A stretch of DNA of 9,706 nt from Bacteroidota bacterium (GTDB taxonomy: Bacteria; Bacteroidota; Bacteroidia; Flavobacteriales_F; PHOS-HE28), in assembly GCA_963169595.1 (NCBI GenBank), contig CAUJFM010000009.1, positions 1 through 9,706 on the forward strand, written 5' to 3'. Positions within the stretch are counted from its first letter, which is position 1. Each line of letters begins with the position of its first letter. Shown here one piece after another: positions 1 through 8,255 of the stretch. The position numbers and the translations under genes were made by a program. The notes below the pieces were generated by a model, which worked only from the letters and a program-made list of their open reading frames with translations, was not told the DNA's origin and searched no databases.

Positions 1-1
1 C

Positions 2-3000
2 GAGGCCGACTCGCTCAGCTACCAGCTGATCAGTGCCATGGGCCTGAACGGGAACCCGCTGGCCTACGTGGCGCCCAATACGGGTGCACTGCCCATTCCC
101 GGCCTTACGCTGAACCCGGCCACGGGTCAGGTGAACTTCACGTTGAACACCCAGGGCAATTGGGTGGTGGTGGTGCAGGTGAACCACTGGGTGAACGGCC
201 AGATCGTGGGCACCATCATGCGCGATATGCAGTTCGTGGCCTATCCCTGCACGAACGATCCACCCAACCCGGCCACGGGTGTCATTCAAGGCCTGACCGG
301 ATCGGCCGTGCAGACCGGACCACGATCCATCCAGGTCTGCGAATCAGGCAGCTTCTGCTTCAACATGGTCATCTCGGACCCGAACCTGCCGAACGTGCTG
401 GAGGCCTTCAGCAACATCCAGCAGAACCTGCCGGGATCCACCTTCACCTACACGGGCAGCAACCCCATCACGGCCACCGTTTGCTGGACCGCACAAGCGG
501 GGACCAGCGGGTTCTTCCCCTTCATCGTGAACGTGAACGATGGCGCCTGCCCCATCCCGGCCTTCCAGACCTATGTCTACTCCGTGACGGTGATCCCCGG
601 TTTGTACGGCAACGTCACCACCACGAACGAGAACTGCACCGGCACGGGCGATGGGACCGCCACCGCCGTGGTGACCACCGGTACCGCGCCCTTCACCTAT
701 CAGTGGAACACCGGGGCCACCTCCTCGTCCATCACCGCGGGCGCTGGTGCCTACACGGTGACCATCACCGATGTGAACGGCTGTGTATCATCTCCACTAT
801 CCGCCACCATCACGACCACGGGTCTGCCGAACGTGGCCAATGCCGGGGCCGACCTGGTGGGCTGCGTGGGCAGCTTCCCCGTGACGCTGAACGGCAGCGT
901 GACCAACGCCACTGGAGGCAGTTGGAGCGGAGGCTCGGGCACCTTCAGCGGCAACTGGCCCAATGTGGGCTACACCCCCACCGCTGCGGAGATCACTACG
1001 GGCAGTGTGACCTTGACGCTGACGACCACGGGCAATCCGACCTGCCCGCCCGCCAGCGACCAGGTGGTGATCACCATCCCGAACAGTTTCGCCAACGCCA
1101 CGGTGACGGCCACCGATGCCACCTGTTACGGAACAACCACTGGCAGCGCGGTCTTCGCACCGGCACAACCCGGCTTCACCTATGCCTGGAGCACCACACC
1201 GGTGCAGACCAACCCCACGGCCACCGGTCTGGGTGCCGGCAACTACACGGTGACGGCGACGGACAGCTATGGCTGTAGCATCACACTGAACACCACGATC
1301 GGTCCGGCCGCGCCGATGAGCATCGCCAGCCTGACCGCCACGGATGAGAGCTGCACCGGACTCGGTAATGGCACCGCCACGGTGACCGTGGCCGGTGGCA
1401 CAGCCCCCTACTCCTACACCTGGAACACCGGCGCGACCGGCACCTCGATCACCGCCGGAGCAGGCAGCTACACGGTGAGCATCACCGATGCCAACAACTG
1501 CGCCCCGGTGACCGGCACCATCGCCATCGTGGCCGCCGCACAGCCCAACCAGGCCAATGCTGGTCCCGACCTGATCGGTTGCGTGGGCAGCTTCCCTGTG
1601 GCCCTTGGCGGTAGTGTGACCAATGCCACTGGCGGCAGCTGGAGCGGCGGAACAGGCGCCTTCAGTGGCACCTGGCCCAACGTGAGCTATACGCCCACCG
1701 CAGCGGATATCAGTGCCGGCTCAGTGACCCTCACGCTCACCACCACGGGCAACACCGCTTGCGCGCCTGCAGCGGACCAGGTGGTGATCAACATCCCGAA
1801 CAGCTTCGCCACGGCAACGGTGACGCCCACCGATGCCACCTGCTACGGCACCGCCACGGGCAGTGCGGTCTTCGCACCCGCACAACCGGGCTTCACCTAT
1901 GCATGGAGCACCACGCCGGTGCAGACCACCCCGACGGCCACCGGTCTGGCCGCAGGTGACTACACCGTGACCGCGACCGACAGCTACGGTTGCAGCATCT
2001 CGCTCACCACGAACATCGGACCCGTGGCCCCGCTCACCCTGGTCAGCCTGACGGCCACGGATGAGAGCTGTGCCGGCCTGGCCGACGGCACCGCCACCGC
2101 CGTGGTAACCGGAGGTACGGCACCTTACGCCTTCAACTGGAACACCGGACAGAGCACGCCTTCGATCACCGGAGGTGCGGGCAGTTACACGGTGAGCATC
2201 ACGGACGCCAACAACTGCACGCCGATCACCGGGACCATCGCCATCGTGGCCGCCGCGCAGCCCAACCAGGCCAACGCCGGTCCCGATCTGATCGGTTGTG
2301 TCGGCAGCTTCCCAGTGGCCCTGAACGGCAGCGTGACCAACGCCACCGGCGGCAGCTGGAGCGGTGGGAACGGCAGCTTCAGTGGCACCTGGCCCAACGT
2401 GAGCTACGCGCCCAGCCCTGCGGACATCAACGCCGGCTCGGTGACCCTCACACTCACCACCACCGGCAACACCGCTTGCGCACCTGCCACGGACCAGGTG
2501 GTGATCAACATCCCCAACAGCTTCGCCACGGCCACGGTGACGCCCACCGCTGCCACCTGCTTCGGCACGGCCACGGGCAGCGCAGTCCTGACACCGGCAC
2601 AACCCGGCTACAGCTATGCGTGGAGCACCACACCGGTGCAGACCACAGCAACGGCCACCGGCCTGGCCGCCGGCAACTACACGGTGACCGCCACCGACAG
2701 CTACGGTTGCAGCATCACACTGAGCACCACCATCGGCGAACCGGCGGCCTTGACGTTGAGCGACCTCAGCACAACTGATGAGAGCTGCGCAGGTTTCGGG
2801 AACGGCAGCGCCACGGTGACCGTTACGGGCGGTACCACACCTTACGTGTACACCTGGAGCACCGGTGCGGATACGCCCACCATCACCGCGGGTGCAGGCA
2901 GCTACACGGTGAGCATCACCGACAGCAATGGTTGCGCGCCGGTCATGGGAACGGCCACCATCGCGGCCACCGGCCAGCCGAACCAGGCCAACGCCGGCCC

Positions 3001-4963
3001 GGACCTGGTGGGTTGCATGAACAGCTATCCCATCCAGGTGCAGGGCAGCATCGTGAACGCCACGGGTGCCACCTGGAGCGGCGGTTCGGGCATCATCACC
3101 GGCAGCGGGGCCAGCATCAGCTACCAGCCCACCACAGCCGAAGTGCTGGCCGGTGGCGTGACGCTGACCATGACCACCACGGGCAATACCACCTGCCCGC
3201 CGGCCAGCGATGACGTGTTCATCGCCCTGAGCAACAGCTTCCTCAACGCCGCGCTGCAGGCCAACGACCTCAGCTGCAACAGTGCGGGGGATGGCACGAT
3301 CGCCTTCACGCCTGCACTGCCCGGCAACAACTACAGCTGGAACGATCCGCTGGGACAGACCAGCCCAACGGCCACCGGACTTGCCGCAGGTACCTACACC
3401 GTGCTGGTGACGGACATCCTGGGTTGCGACACCAGCCTCACGGCCACGATCACCCAGCCGGACGTGCTGGCCGTGGCCACCGTGAACACCACGAACGTGA
3501 CCTGCAACGGCGGCAACAATGGCAGCGTGCAGGTGGTGGTGAACGGCGGAACGCCCGGTTACATCTATGCGTGGAGCGGCGGGCAGGCAACGGCCACCAT
3601 CGCCAACCTCGTGGCCGGCAGCTATGCGGTGAACATCACCGACGCGAACGGTTGCACCACCAGCGCCAGCGCCATCGTGGACCAACCGGCGCCCATCGTG
3701 CTCCAAGCGAACGCACCGGATACGGTCTGCGTGAACGCCCCGGTGACCTTCACAGCACAGGGAACGGGTGGCACCGGCAACCTGCTCTACACCTGGGCAG
3801 GTCTGGGTTCGGGCAGCGTGCTTAGCGCTTCGCTCACGCAATCGCAGACCGTGGTGGTCACCGCCACGGACCAGAACGGCTGCACCTCGGCGCCCGTGAT
3901 GCTGCCCGTGTACGTGCTGAACCTCGACCTGGCCGATTTCAGCGCCTTTGGCGACACCACGGTGTGCCCGGGCGGCGTGGCTAATGTGGGCGCCATGCTA
4001 TCCGGCTATCCAGGCAGTTGGTCCATGACCTGGACGCAACTGGGCCTGAGCGGCACCGGCCCCTTCACTTACTCGATCACCGGGAACCAAGTGCTGGACG
4101 TGGTGCTGATGGACCAGTGCGGCAACACCCGCACCGAACAGGTCCAACTGGGCCTGCAGATCCCGCCGGCCATCCAGCTTCCGCCGGTGATCGCACAGGG
4201 TTGCGCCCCGCTCACGGTGCAGTTCCCGAACCTGCAGCTTGGTCCCGGCCTCACGTATGCGTGGTACCTGGGCAACGGCAGCACCAGCAGCAGCGCTGCG
4301 CCCAATGTGAACTATGCCGCAGGCAACTACAACGTGACGCTCACGGTGACCACGCTGCTCGGCTGCACGGCCACCAGCCCCACGGCCGGTCAGGTGATCG
4401 CCTTCGCGCCACCCACGGCCAGCTTCACCGCGAGCACCTGGACCACCACCTTGGACAATGCCTCCATCGCCTTCGATGCCACCACCACGGGAACCGTCGT
4501 AGCGCATGACTGGACCTTCGGCGACGGTGGCACCAGCACGAACGCCGACCCGACACACACCTTCGGCGATGTGGGCACCTTCGAGGTGGAGCTCATCGTG
4601 ACCGATGTGAACGGTTGCACCGCGAGCGCCTACGGACCGGTCACCATCACGCCGGTGTACGACATCACCATTCCCACGGCCTTCACACCGAACACCGGTG
4701 GCGGAAGCGGCGGCGCGTACGATCCGAACGGCCTGGACAACGACGTCTTCTACGTATTCGTGCGCAGCGTGAAGGATTTCCGCATGCGGATCTTCAACCG
4801 CTGGGGCGAGCTCGTGTTCGAGAGCGACGACATAATGAAGGGTTGGGACGGCTATTACCGTAACCAGCTCAGCCCACAGGACGTATATGTCGTCCAAACG
4901 TGGGTACGGTTCGTGGATGACAAGGAAGTCCAGAAGCTGACCGACCTCACGCTGTTCCGATGA
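2..4963 (+). CDS. Giant SprB-repeat/PKD surface adhesin with T9SS type B (gliding motility-associated) C-terminal sorting domain, 5' truncated by window edge
   Basis: The reading frame is open from the first complete codon (base 2) through 1653 residues to TGA at 4961-4963. The true start and signal peptide lie outside the window, and the ATG at 38 is internal. In order: an N-terminal beta-rich domain (nt 2-250) and a second one (about 270-600), both of a type seen in Bacteroidota adhesins (e.g. TGQVNFTLNTQGNWVVV); four 239-residue super-repeats (617-3484) built from SprB-like and Ig-like modules; one more SprB repeat (3485-3700); Ig-like segments (3700-4190); two PKD-like domains (about 4190-4410 and 4410-4655; the second has WTFGDGG); and a C-terminal domain (about 4655-4960) with FTPN, the IFNRWGELVFES core, GWDGYY and a final TLFR. 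That domain matches the gliding motility-associated/CHU_C family that directs T9SS export. The mature protein is very rich in Thr, Ala and Gly. Inferred role: adhesion or gliding at the cell surface. The ligand is unknown, and the protein need not be SprB itself. Confidence 0.93.
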   Translation, partial: EADSLSYQLISAMGLNGNPLAYVAPNTGALPIPGLTLNPATGQVNFTLNTQGNWVVVVQVNHWVNGQIVGTIMRDMQFVAYPCTNDPPNPATGVIQGLTGSAVQTGPRSIQVCESGSFCFNMVISDPNLPNVLEAFSNIQQNLPGSTFTYTGSNPITATVCWTAQAGTSGFFPFIVNVNDGACPIPAFQTYVYSVTVIPGLYGNVTTTNENCTGTGDGTATAVVTTGTAPFTYQWNTGATSSSITAGAGAYTVTITDVNGCVSSPLSATITTTGLPNVANAGADLVGCVGSFPVTLNGSVTNATGGSWSGGSGTFSGNWPNVGYTPTAAEITTGSVTLTLTTTGNPTCPPASDQVVITIPNSFANATVTATDATCYGTTTGSAVFAPAQPGFTYAWSTTPVQTNPTATGLGAGNYTVTATDSYGCSITLNTTIGPAAPMSIASLTATDESCTGLGNGTATVTVAGGTAPYSYTWNTGATGTSITAGAGSYTVSITDANNCAPVTGTIAIVAAAQPNQANAGPDLIGCVGSFPVALGGSVTNATGGSWSGGTGAFSGTWPNVSYTPTAADISAGSVTLTLTTTGNTACAPAADQVVINIPNSFATATVTPTDATCYGTATGSAVFAPAQPGFTYAWSTTPVQTTPTATGLAAGDYTVTATDSYGCSISLTTNIGPVAPLTLVSLTATDESCAGLADGTATAVVTGGTAPYAFNWNTGQSTPSITGGAGSYTVSITDANNCTPITGTIAIVAAAQPNQANAGPDLIGCVGSFPVALNGSVTNATGGSWSGGNGSFSGTWPNVSYAPSPADINAGSVTLTLTTTGNTACAPATDQVVINIPNSFATATVTPTAATCFGTATGSAVLTPAQPGYSYAWSTTPVQTTATATGLAAGNYTVTATDSYGCSITLSTTIGEPAALTLSDLSTTDESCAGFGNGSATVTVTGGTTPYVYTWSTGADTPTITAGAGSYTVSITDSNGCAPVMGTATIAATGQPNQANAGPDLVGCMNSYPIQVQGSIVNATGATWSGGSGIITGSGASISYQPTTAEVLAGGVTLTMTTTGNTTCPPASDDVFIALSNSFLNAALQANDLSCNSAGDGTIAFTPALPGNNYSWNDPLGQTSPTATGLAAGTYTVLVTDILGCDTSLTATITQPDVLAVATVNTTNVTCNGGNNGSVQVVVNGGTPGYIYAWSGGQATATIANLVAGSYAVNITDANGCTTSASAIVDQPAPIVLQANAPDTVCVNAPVTFTAQGTGGTGNLLYTWAGLGSGSVLSASLTQSQTVVVTATDQNGCTSAPVMLPVYVLNLDLADFSAFGDTTVCPGGVANVGAMLSGYPGSWSMTWTQLGLSGTGPFTYSITGNQVLDVVLMDQCGNTRTEQVQLGLQIPPAIQLPPVIAQGCAPLTVQFPNLQLGPGLTYAWYLGNGSTSSSAAPNVNYAAGNYNVTLTVTTLLGCTATSPTAGQVIAFAPPTASFTASTWTTTLDNASIAFDATTTGTVVAHDWTFGDGGTSTNADPTHTFGDVGTFEVELIVTDVNGCTASAYGPVTITPVYDITIPTAFTPNTGGGSGGAYDPNGLDNDVFYVFVRSVKDFRMRIFNRWGELVFESDDIMKGWDGYYRNQLSPQDVYVVQTWVRFVDDKEVQKLTDLTLFR
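617..1333 (+). repeat. Adhesin super-repeat unit 1 (717 nt, 239 aa)
   Basis: First of four equal-length units. Each holds a SprB-like module (Cys codon at 635 in NENC), an Ig-like module beginning NVANAGADLVGC (Cys at 863) with WSGGSGTF and a run of Thr before CPP, and a second SprB-like module (Cys at 1124, TDATCYG) ending in TDSYGC. It is somewhat diverged from unit 2 in the first SprB module. Confidence 0.93.
1334..2050 (+). repeat. Adhesin super-repeat unit 2 (717 nt, 239 aa)
   Basis: Marker Cys codons at 1352 (DESC), 1580 (LIGC) and 1841 (ATCYG) are each exactly 717 nt after those of unit 1. The unit is very similar to unit 3, including a shared stretch encoding AIVAAAQPNQANAGPDLIGC that differs at only a few third positions. 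This suggests recent duplication or gene conversion. Confidence 0.94.
2051..2767 (+). repeat. Adhesin super-repeat unit 3 (717 nt, 239 aa)
   Basis: Marker Cys codons at 2069, 2297 and 2558 keep the 717-nt register. It is the closest relative of unit 2 at nucleotide level, including the shared INIPNSFATATVTPT segment. Confidence 0.94.
2768..3484 (+). repeat. Adhesin super-repeat unit 4, diverged (717 nt, 239 aa)
   Basis: Marker Cys codons at 2786, 3014 and 3275 are again exactly 717 nt on from unit 3. The first half follows the other units (DESCAGFGNG, NQANAGPDLVGC). The Ig-like module has changed (GCMNSYPIQVQGS, IITGSGASISYQP), and the second SprB module reads NDLSCNSAGDG with a different C-terminal part. 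Length is conserved although sequence is not. Confidence 0.9.
3485..3700 (+). repeat. Single SprB-like repeat at the start of an incomplete fifth unit
   Basis: The Cys codon of NVTCNGG falls at 3503, exactly 717 nt after that of unit 4, so the first SprB module of a fifth unit is in phase. It has the usual SprB pattern: TCNGGNNGS, then a Gly/Tyr-rich segment YIYAWSGG, then AGSYAVNITDANGC. After it the array stops and unrelated Ig/PKD-like domains follow. Confidence 0.8.
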
Positions 4964-5970
4964 ACACGACGGGGATCCGCTCTTCCATACTGACCGCCCT
5001 GCTGCTGACCACCACCGGTCTGGCCGTGGCACAGGACCCGCAGTTCTCGCAGTTCTATGCGGCACCGCAGTACTTGAACCCGGCGCTCACGGGCAACACC
5101 CACCAGGACCGCATCGGCCTGAACTACCGCCTGCAATGGCCCGGTGTGCAGCCCGGCTACGAGACCTACATGGCGGCCTACGACCATCGCTTCAGCACGG
5201 TGAACGCCGGCATTGGTGGCATGGTGCTGCGCGACAAGGCCGGGACCAACGGGCTCACTTTTACCACCATCGGCCTCAGCTACAGCTACGAGGCACGCAT
5301 CAACTACCGCCGTGCCGTTCGGGGCGGTCTGCGCATGGGCTACACCATGCGTGGCGTGGACCCCAGCGGCTACCTCTTCGCCGATCAGGTGATCCGCGAC
5401 AATGCCGCGCAGACCATCGAGCCCAGCCTGATCGAGCAGATAAGCTATCTGGACTTAGCGGCCGGCTTCATGTACTTCAGCGAGCAGTTCTATGTCGGCA
5501 CCTCCTTCAACCACATCAACCGGCCCAACCAGAGCCTGATGATCGACGGCGACGCGCGTCTGCAGGTGCGCACCTCCGTGCATACGGGTTACAGCTTCGC
5601 CACGGATGGCCGCGTCTTCAGCAAGGCCGATACGCGCATGACGCTCGCCGCGCACTACAAGATGCAGGGCAAGTGGGACCAGTTCGACCTGGGTATGTAC
5701 CTGGCCCACCGGCAGCTGCTGGCCGGCCTGTGGTACCGCGGTCTGCCCGTTTTGAAGGCGTATGAACGCGGCTATGGCAATGATGAGTCGGTGATCCTCA
5801 TGGCCGGATTCGAGACCGAGCACCAGCTGCGCGTCATCTACAGTTACGACATCACCATCAGCAAGTTGACCATGCGCAGCGGAGGCGCGCATGAGATCAG
5901 CCTGCAGTATGAATGGCCGCGGAAGTCGAAGAACCGCAAGCACCGCATCGTGCCCTGCCCCAAGTTCTGA
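4960..5970 (+). CDS. PorP/SprF family type IX secretion system outer-membrane protein
   Basis: Encodes 336 residues, about the usual length for the family. It starts at ATG 4960, which overlaps the adhesin stop in the sequence ATGA. There is no clear ribosome-binding site, so translational coupling is the likely mode. Residues 1-24 form a signal peptide (hydrophobic ILTALLLTTTGLAVA) with likely cleavage before QDPQFSQFY. DPQFSQFY plus NPALTGN at residues 26-46 is the family hallmark, and the C-terminus RIVPCPKF is the conserved family ending with the terminal Phe of outer-membrane beta-barrels. The rest alternates in the manner of beta strands (e.g. GLRMGYTM, VIYSYDI). Family knowledge: PorP acts in the T9SS with PorK/L/M/N, while SprF-type paralogues sit beside large adhesins such as SprB and are needed for their export or surface attachment. 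Position here argues for the SprF-like role, serving the upstream adhesin. Confidence 0.94.
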   Translation: MNTTGIRSSILTALLLTTTGLAVAQDPQFSQFYAAPQYLNPALTGNTHQDRIGLNYRLQWPGVQPGYETYMAAYDHRFSTVNAGIGGMVLRDKAGTNGLTFTTIGLSYSYEARINYRRAVRGGLRMGYTMRGVDPSGYLFADQVIRDNAAQTIEPSLIEQISYLDLAAGFMYFSEQFYVGTSFNHINRPNQSLMIDGDARLQVRTSVHTGYSFATDGRVFSKADTRMTLAAHYKMQGKWDQFDLGMYLAHRQLLAGLWYRGLPVLKAYERGYGNDESVILMAGFETEHQLRVIYSYDITISKLTMRSGGAHEISLQYEWPRKSKNRKHRIVPCPKF

Positions 5971-5985
5971 ACCACCTCAGAACTT
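5962..5985. terminator. Perfect inverted repeat spanning both convergent stop codons; candidate bidirectional terminator
   Basis: AAGTTCTGA (5962-5970), a 6-nt loop ACCACC, then TCAGAACTT (5977-5985) make a perfect 9-bp stem. The arms are the last three codons (Lys-Phe-stop) of the PorP gene and, on the other strand, of the receptor gene. No T-run follows on either side, so intrinsic termination is unproven. The symmetry would give the same hairpin to both transcripts. Confidence 0.4.
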
Positions 5986-8193
5986 CGCTTCCAGCGTAAG
6001 GAATCCCGTACGCCCCATCCCTGGCAACAGACCCGGACCGGGATAGCCCCCGGCCCGGCGCGTCGCATAGATCTCATCCAGCAGGTTGTTCACGCCCACG
6101 GTCAAGGCGATCCGTTGGTCGAACCTCCACGTGGCATTGGCATCGGCCACCGTGTAGCCCTGGAGGTAGCCTGCCGTGGCCGAGGCGTTCGGGGCCTCCG
6201 TATTGGTAGCGTTGGTGTACACACCATCCACCACGCTCACCTTCAGGGCCACGGTGAGATGCTTGTCGCGGTACGTGATGCCAGGCCGCAGGATGTTGCG
6301 GGGAGCGTATTCCACCTGGTTGCCGACGAGATCACGTGAGGGATCGTCCGAGACGGCGGGGTCGTTCCACGAGGAGTATCGGGCATCCACGAAGGCATAG
6401 CTCACGAACACGGCCAGGTGCGTGCCGCCTTCGGGACCACCGCGCAGCAGGTCCAGCAATTCTGCCTCCACGTAGGCTTCAACGCCCTGGCTCAAGGAGG
6501 CCCCGATGTTGGTGCGGTAGTTGGCCCCATCGCGCAGGATGGTGCCGATGCGGTTGTCGTAGTGCAGCATGAAGCCACCGATGTCGAAGGCTAGGAAGCC
6601 GCCCACGTTACCCCGGAAGCCACCATCCAGGTTGTACCCGCTGGCATCCTGCAGGTCTGGATCGATCACGTCCGTGGTGGCCGAAGGGGTCAGGTCGCTG
6701 AAAAGCACAGGTCGGTAGGCCTGGCTGAAGTTGGCGTAGAGGCGCGTGCGTTCCGAGGTCCTGTACTGTGCACCGATGCCCAGCAGGGGCAGCTGTCGCA
6801 GGCGCTCGCCGCTATCCACTCCGCCCGTGCCCGTGGCATTGATGCGGCCATCCACGCGGGAGGTGATGTGCTCGAAACGGGCACCAGGGACCAGGTCCAG
6901 CCGATCGGTGAGGGGGAGCAGCACTTCGGCATGGAGCGCGGCGTTGCGGGTGGTGAGGTCCAGCTCACGCCCGAAGCTGCCGGTGATGCTGACATCGGCA
7001 TCGGTGCCCGTGGTGCCGCGGCCCTGCTGGCGTCGTAGGTTCTGGGCCGTGTATCCACGCACGCCGGCCGCCACATAGGCCTGCCGTCCGCGGAAGGTCC
7101 AGCCACGACGCACGCGGGCCTCCACACCGTAGTTGGTATAGCTATCGCGGTCCACCTGCCGCTCGGCATAGGCTCCGGTGGCGCGGTTGATGGTATCAGG
7201 TTCGTTGATGGGCCGCAGGAAGCCCACGCTGTTGCGTTCAGCGATGGTACCGAAGAGCTTCACGTCCACCAGGGTGCGATCGTTCGGGCGCCATTCCAAG
7301 GTGGCCGCGCCCACGTTCCAGGGCAGCAGCATCCAGTTCCGTTCGCGGGACGAGGACCGGGGATCTAGGGCGAGTACACCATCTGTAAGGCCACCGGGCT
7401 GCTGCTGGCGCACATCGGAGCGCGTGTACTCAAGCCCCAGCCGGAGCTTGCGCGAGGCCCTGTACTGCACGCCGGCATGACCTGCGGTGGTGCTGTAACG
7501 GCTGTTGGCCCGCCAGCCATCGGCGCTGCGGTGGTGCAGGAAGGTGTAGTAGCTCCACTTCCCCTTGCTGCCGCCCAGGGCGTTGTAGCTGTCGAAGAGG
7601 CCGTACGAGCCGGCGGTCTGCCGGGTCTCGAAGGCCAATGGACGGTCGCGCGGACCTTTCTTCAGCACGAAGTTGACCAGCCCGCCGAACTGCGGACCAA
7701 AGGCCAGCGAGGCCGCGCCGCGCACCACTTCGATACGCTCCACCGCGGCCATGGGCGGCGTGTAATAGGCCTCGGGATAACCGAACACATCGGCCGAGAT
7801 GTCGTGGCCGTTCTGCCGGGTGTTGAACTCCCAGCTGCGGTTGGGGCTGAGGCCGCGTGCCGCGATGCCCAGCTGCACCCCGCTCCCATCGTTCTCCCAC
7901 ACGGTGATGCCCGGCACCTTGGCGAAGACCTGGCGGGCCTGGTTCTGGGAGAGATCGGCATCCGTGGCCGAGAGGGTGACCACCTCCGTGCGGCGACCGG
8001 CCATGATCACGGCACCCAGGGTGTCCGCAGCGGGCTTCATCCCGAACTGCATCGGCCCCACCACCTCATGCACGTTGAGGTCCACGGTACGGATGCTGTC
8101 CGGTCGCTGGGCCAAGGCCTGAAGCCCGGCAGCGTTGATCACGACGAGAAGGATGGTACGTGCGAGCGATCGGTCAATGCGGTTCTCCAACAT
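5977..8193 (-). CDS. FecA-like TonB-dependent outer-membrane receptor (probably ferric chelate uptake)
   Basis: From ATG 8193 the protein is 738 aa, a normal length for this family. This start gives a good signal peptide (MLENRIDRSLAR, then TILLVVINAAGLQALA, cleavage near Q29). An in-frame GTG at 8220 would add nine residues ahead of it and its GGAGG lies too close, so ATG is preferred. Numbering from ATG: a short N-terminal stretch that may hold the TonB box (LGAVIMAG, about 59-66); the plug domain at about 60-181 with VPGITVWENDGSG, RGLSPNRSWEFNTRQNG, ISADVFGYPEAYYTPP and ERIEVVRGAASLAFG, all typical of FecA-like receptors of Flavobacteria; then the 22-strand-type barrel to the end, with VNNLLDEIYATRR, GYPGPGLLPG and a terminal Phe (LTLEAKF). 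There is no SusC-type carboxypeptidase-like N-terminal domain and no adjacent SusD, so glycan uptake is unlikely. The substrate is inferred from family likeness only. No iron-responsive operator was recognised upstream. Confidence 0.93.
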   Translation of the reverse strand: MLENRIDRSLARTILLVVINAAGLQALAQRPDSIRTVDLNVHEVVGPMQFGMKPAADTLGAVIMAGRRTEVVTLSATDADLSQNQARQVFAKVPGITVWENDGSGVQLGIAARGLSPNRSWEFNTRQNGHDISADVFGYPEAYYTPPMAAVERIEVVRGAASLAFGPQFGGLVNFVLKKGPRDRPLAFETRQTAGSYGLFDSYNALGGSKGKWSYYTFLHHRSADGWRANSRYSTTAGHAGVQYRASRKLRLGLEYTRSDVRQQQPGGLTDGVLALDPRSSSRERNWMLLPWNVGAATLEWRPNDRTLVDVKLFGTIAERNSVGFLRPINEPDTINRATGAYAERQVDRDSYTNYGVEARVRRGWTFRGRQAYVAAGVRGYTAQNLRRQQGRGTTGTDADVSITGSFGRELDLTTRNAALHAEVLLPLTDRLDLVPGARFEHITSRVDGRINATGTGGVDSGERLRQLPLLGIGAQYRTSERTRLYANFSQAYRPVLFSDLTPSATTDVIDPDLQDASGYNLDGGFRGNVGGFLAFDIGGFMLHYDNRIGTILRDGANYRTNIGASLSQGVEAYVEAELLDLLRGGPEGGTHLAVFVSYAFVDARYSSWNDPAVSDDPSRDLVGNQVEYAPRNILRPGITYRDKHLTVALKVSVVDGVYTNATNTEAPNASATAGYLQGYTVADANATWRFDQRIALTVGVNNLLDEIYATRRAGGYPGPGLLPGMGRTGFLTLEAKF

Positions 8194-8240
8194 GGCCGCA
8201 AAGGACCACCGGACGGGCACCTCCGCACAATACCGCGATC

Positions 8241-8255
8241 GGGGTATTCGACCCC
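8241..8255 (-). terminator. Small hairpin directly after the leftover argS tail
   Basis: GGGGT-ATTCG-ACCCC is a perfect 5-bp stem with a 5-nt loop. On the minus strand it begins at the base after the TAA of the argS tail copy (8256-8258). It may be the original argS terminator, or a structure in the leader of the receptor gene. No T-run follows. Confidence 0.25.

Noticed and set aside
38..40. ATG at 38 as the adhesin start
   Set aside because: The frame is open upstream to the window edge with typical domain sequence (DSLSYQL before it), and no signal peptide follows the ATG.
160..1278. Plus-strand open frame (372 codons) overlapping the adhesin in another frame
   Set aside because: His/Arg-rich composition and no domain; a shadow of the Thr/Gly-rich adhesin coding.
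617..3484. Regular repeats as a possible CRISPR or other non-coding array
   Set aside because: Units are 717 nt, in frame, and encode recognisable SprB/Ig-like modules; there are no short direct repeats with unique spacers.
1721..3841. Long open frame (706 codons) on the minus strand opposite the adhesin
   Set aside because: Its protein is rich in Arg, Gly, His and Ala with no recognisable domain, and it lies wholly opposite the repeat array. It arises from the GC-rich codon pattern repeated in each 717-nt unit.
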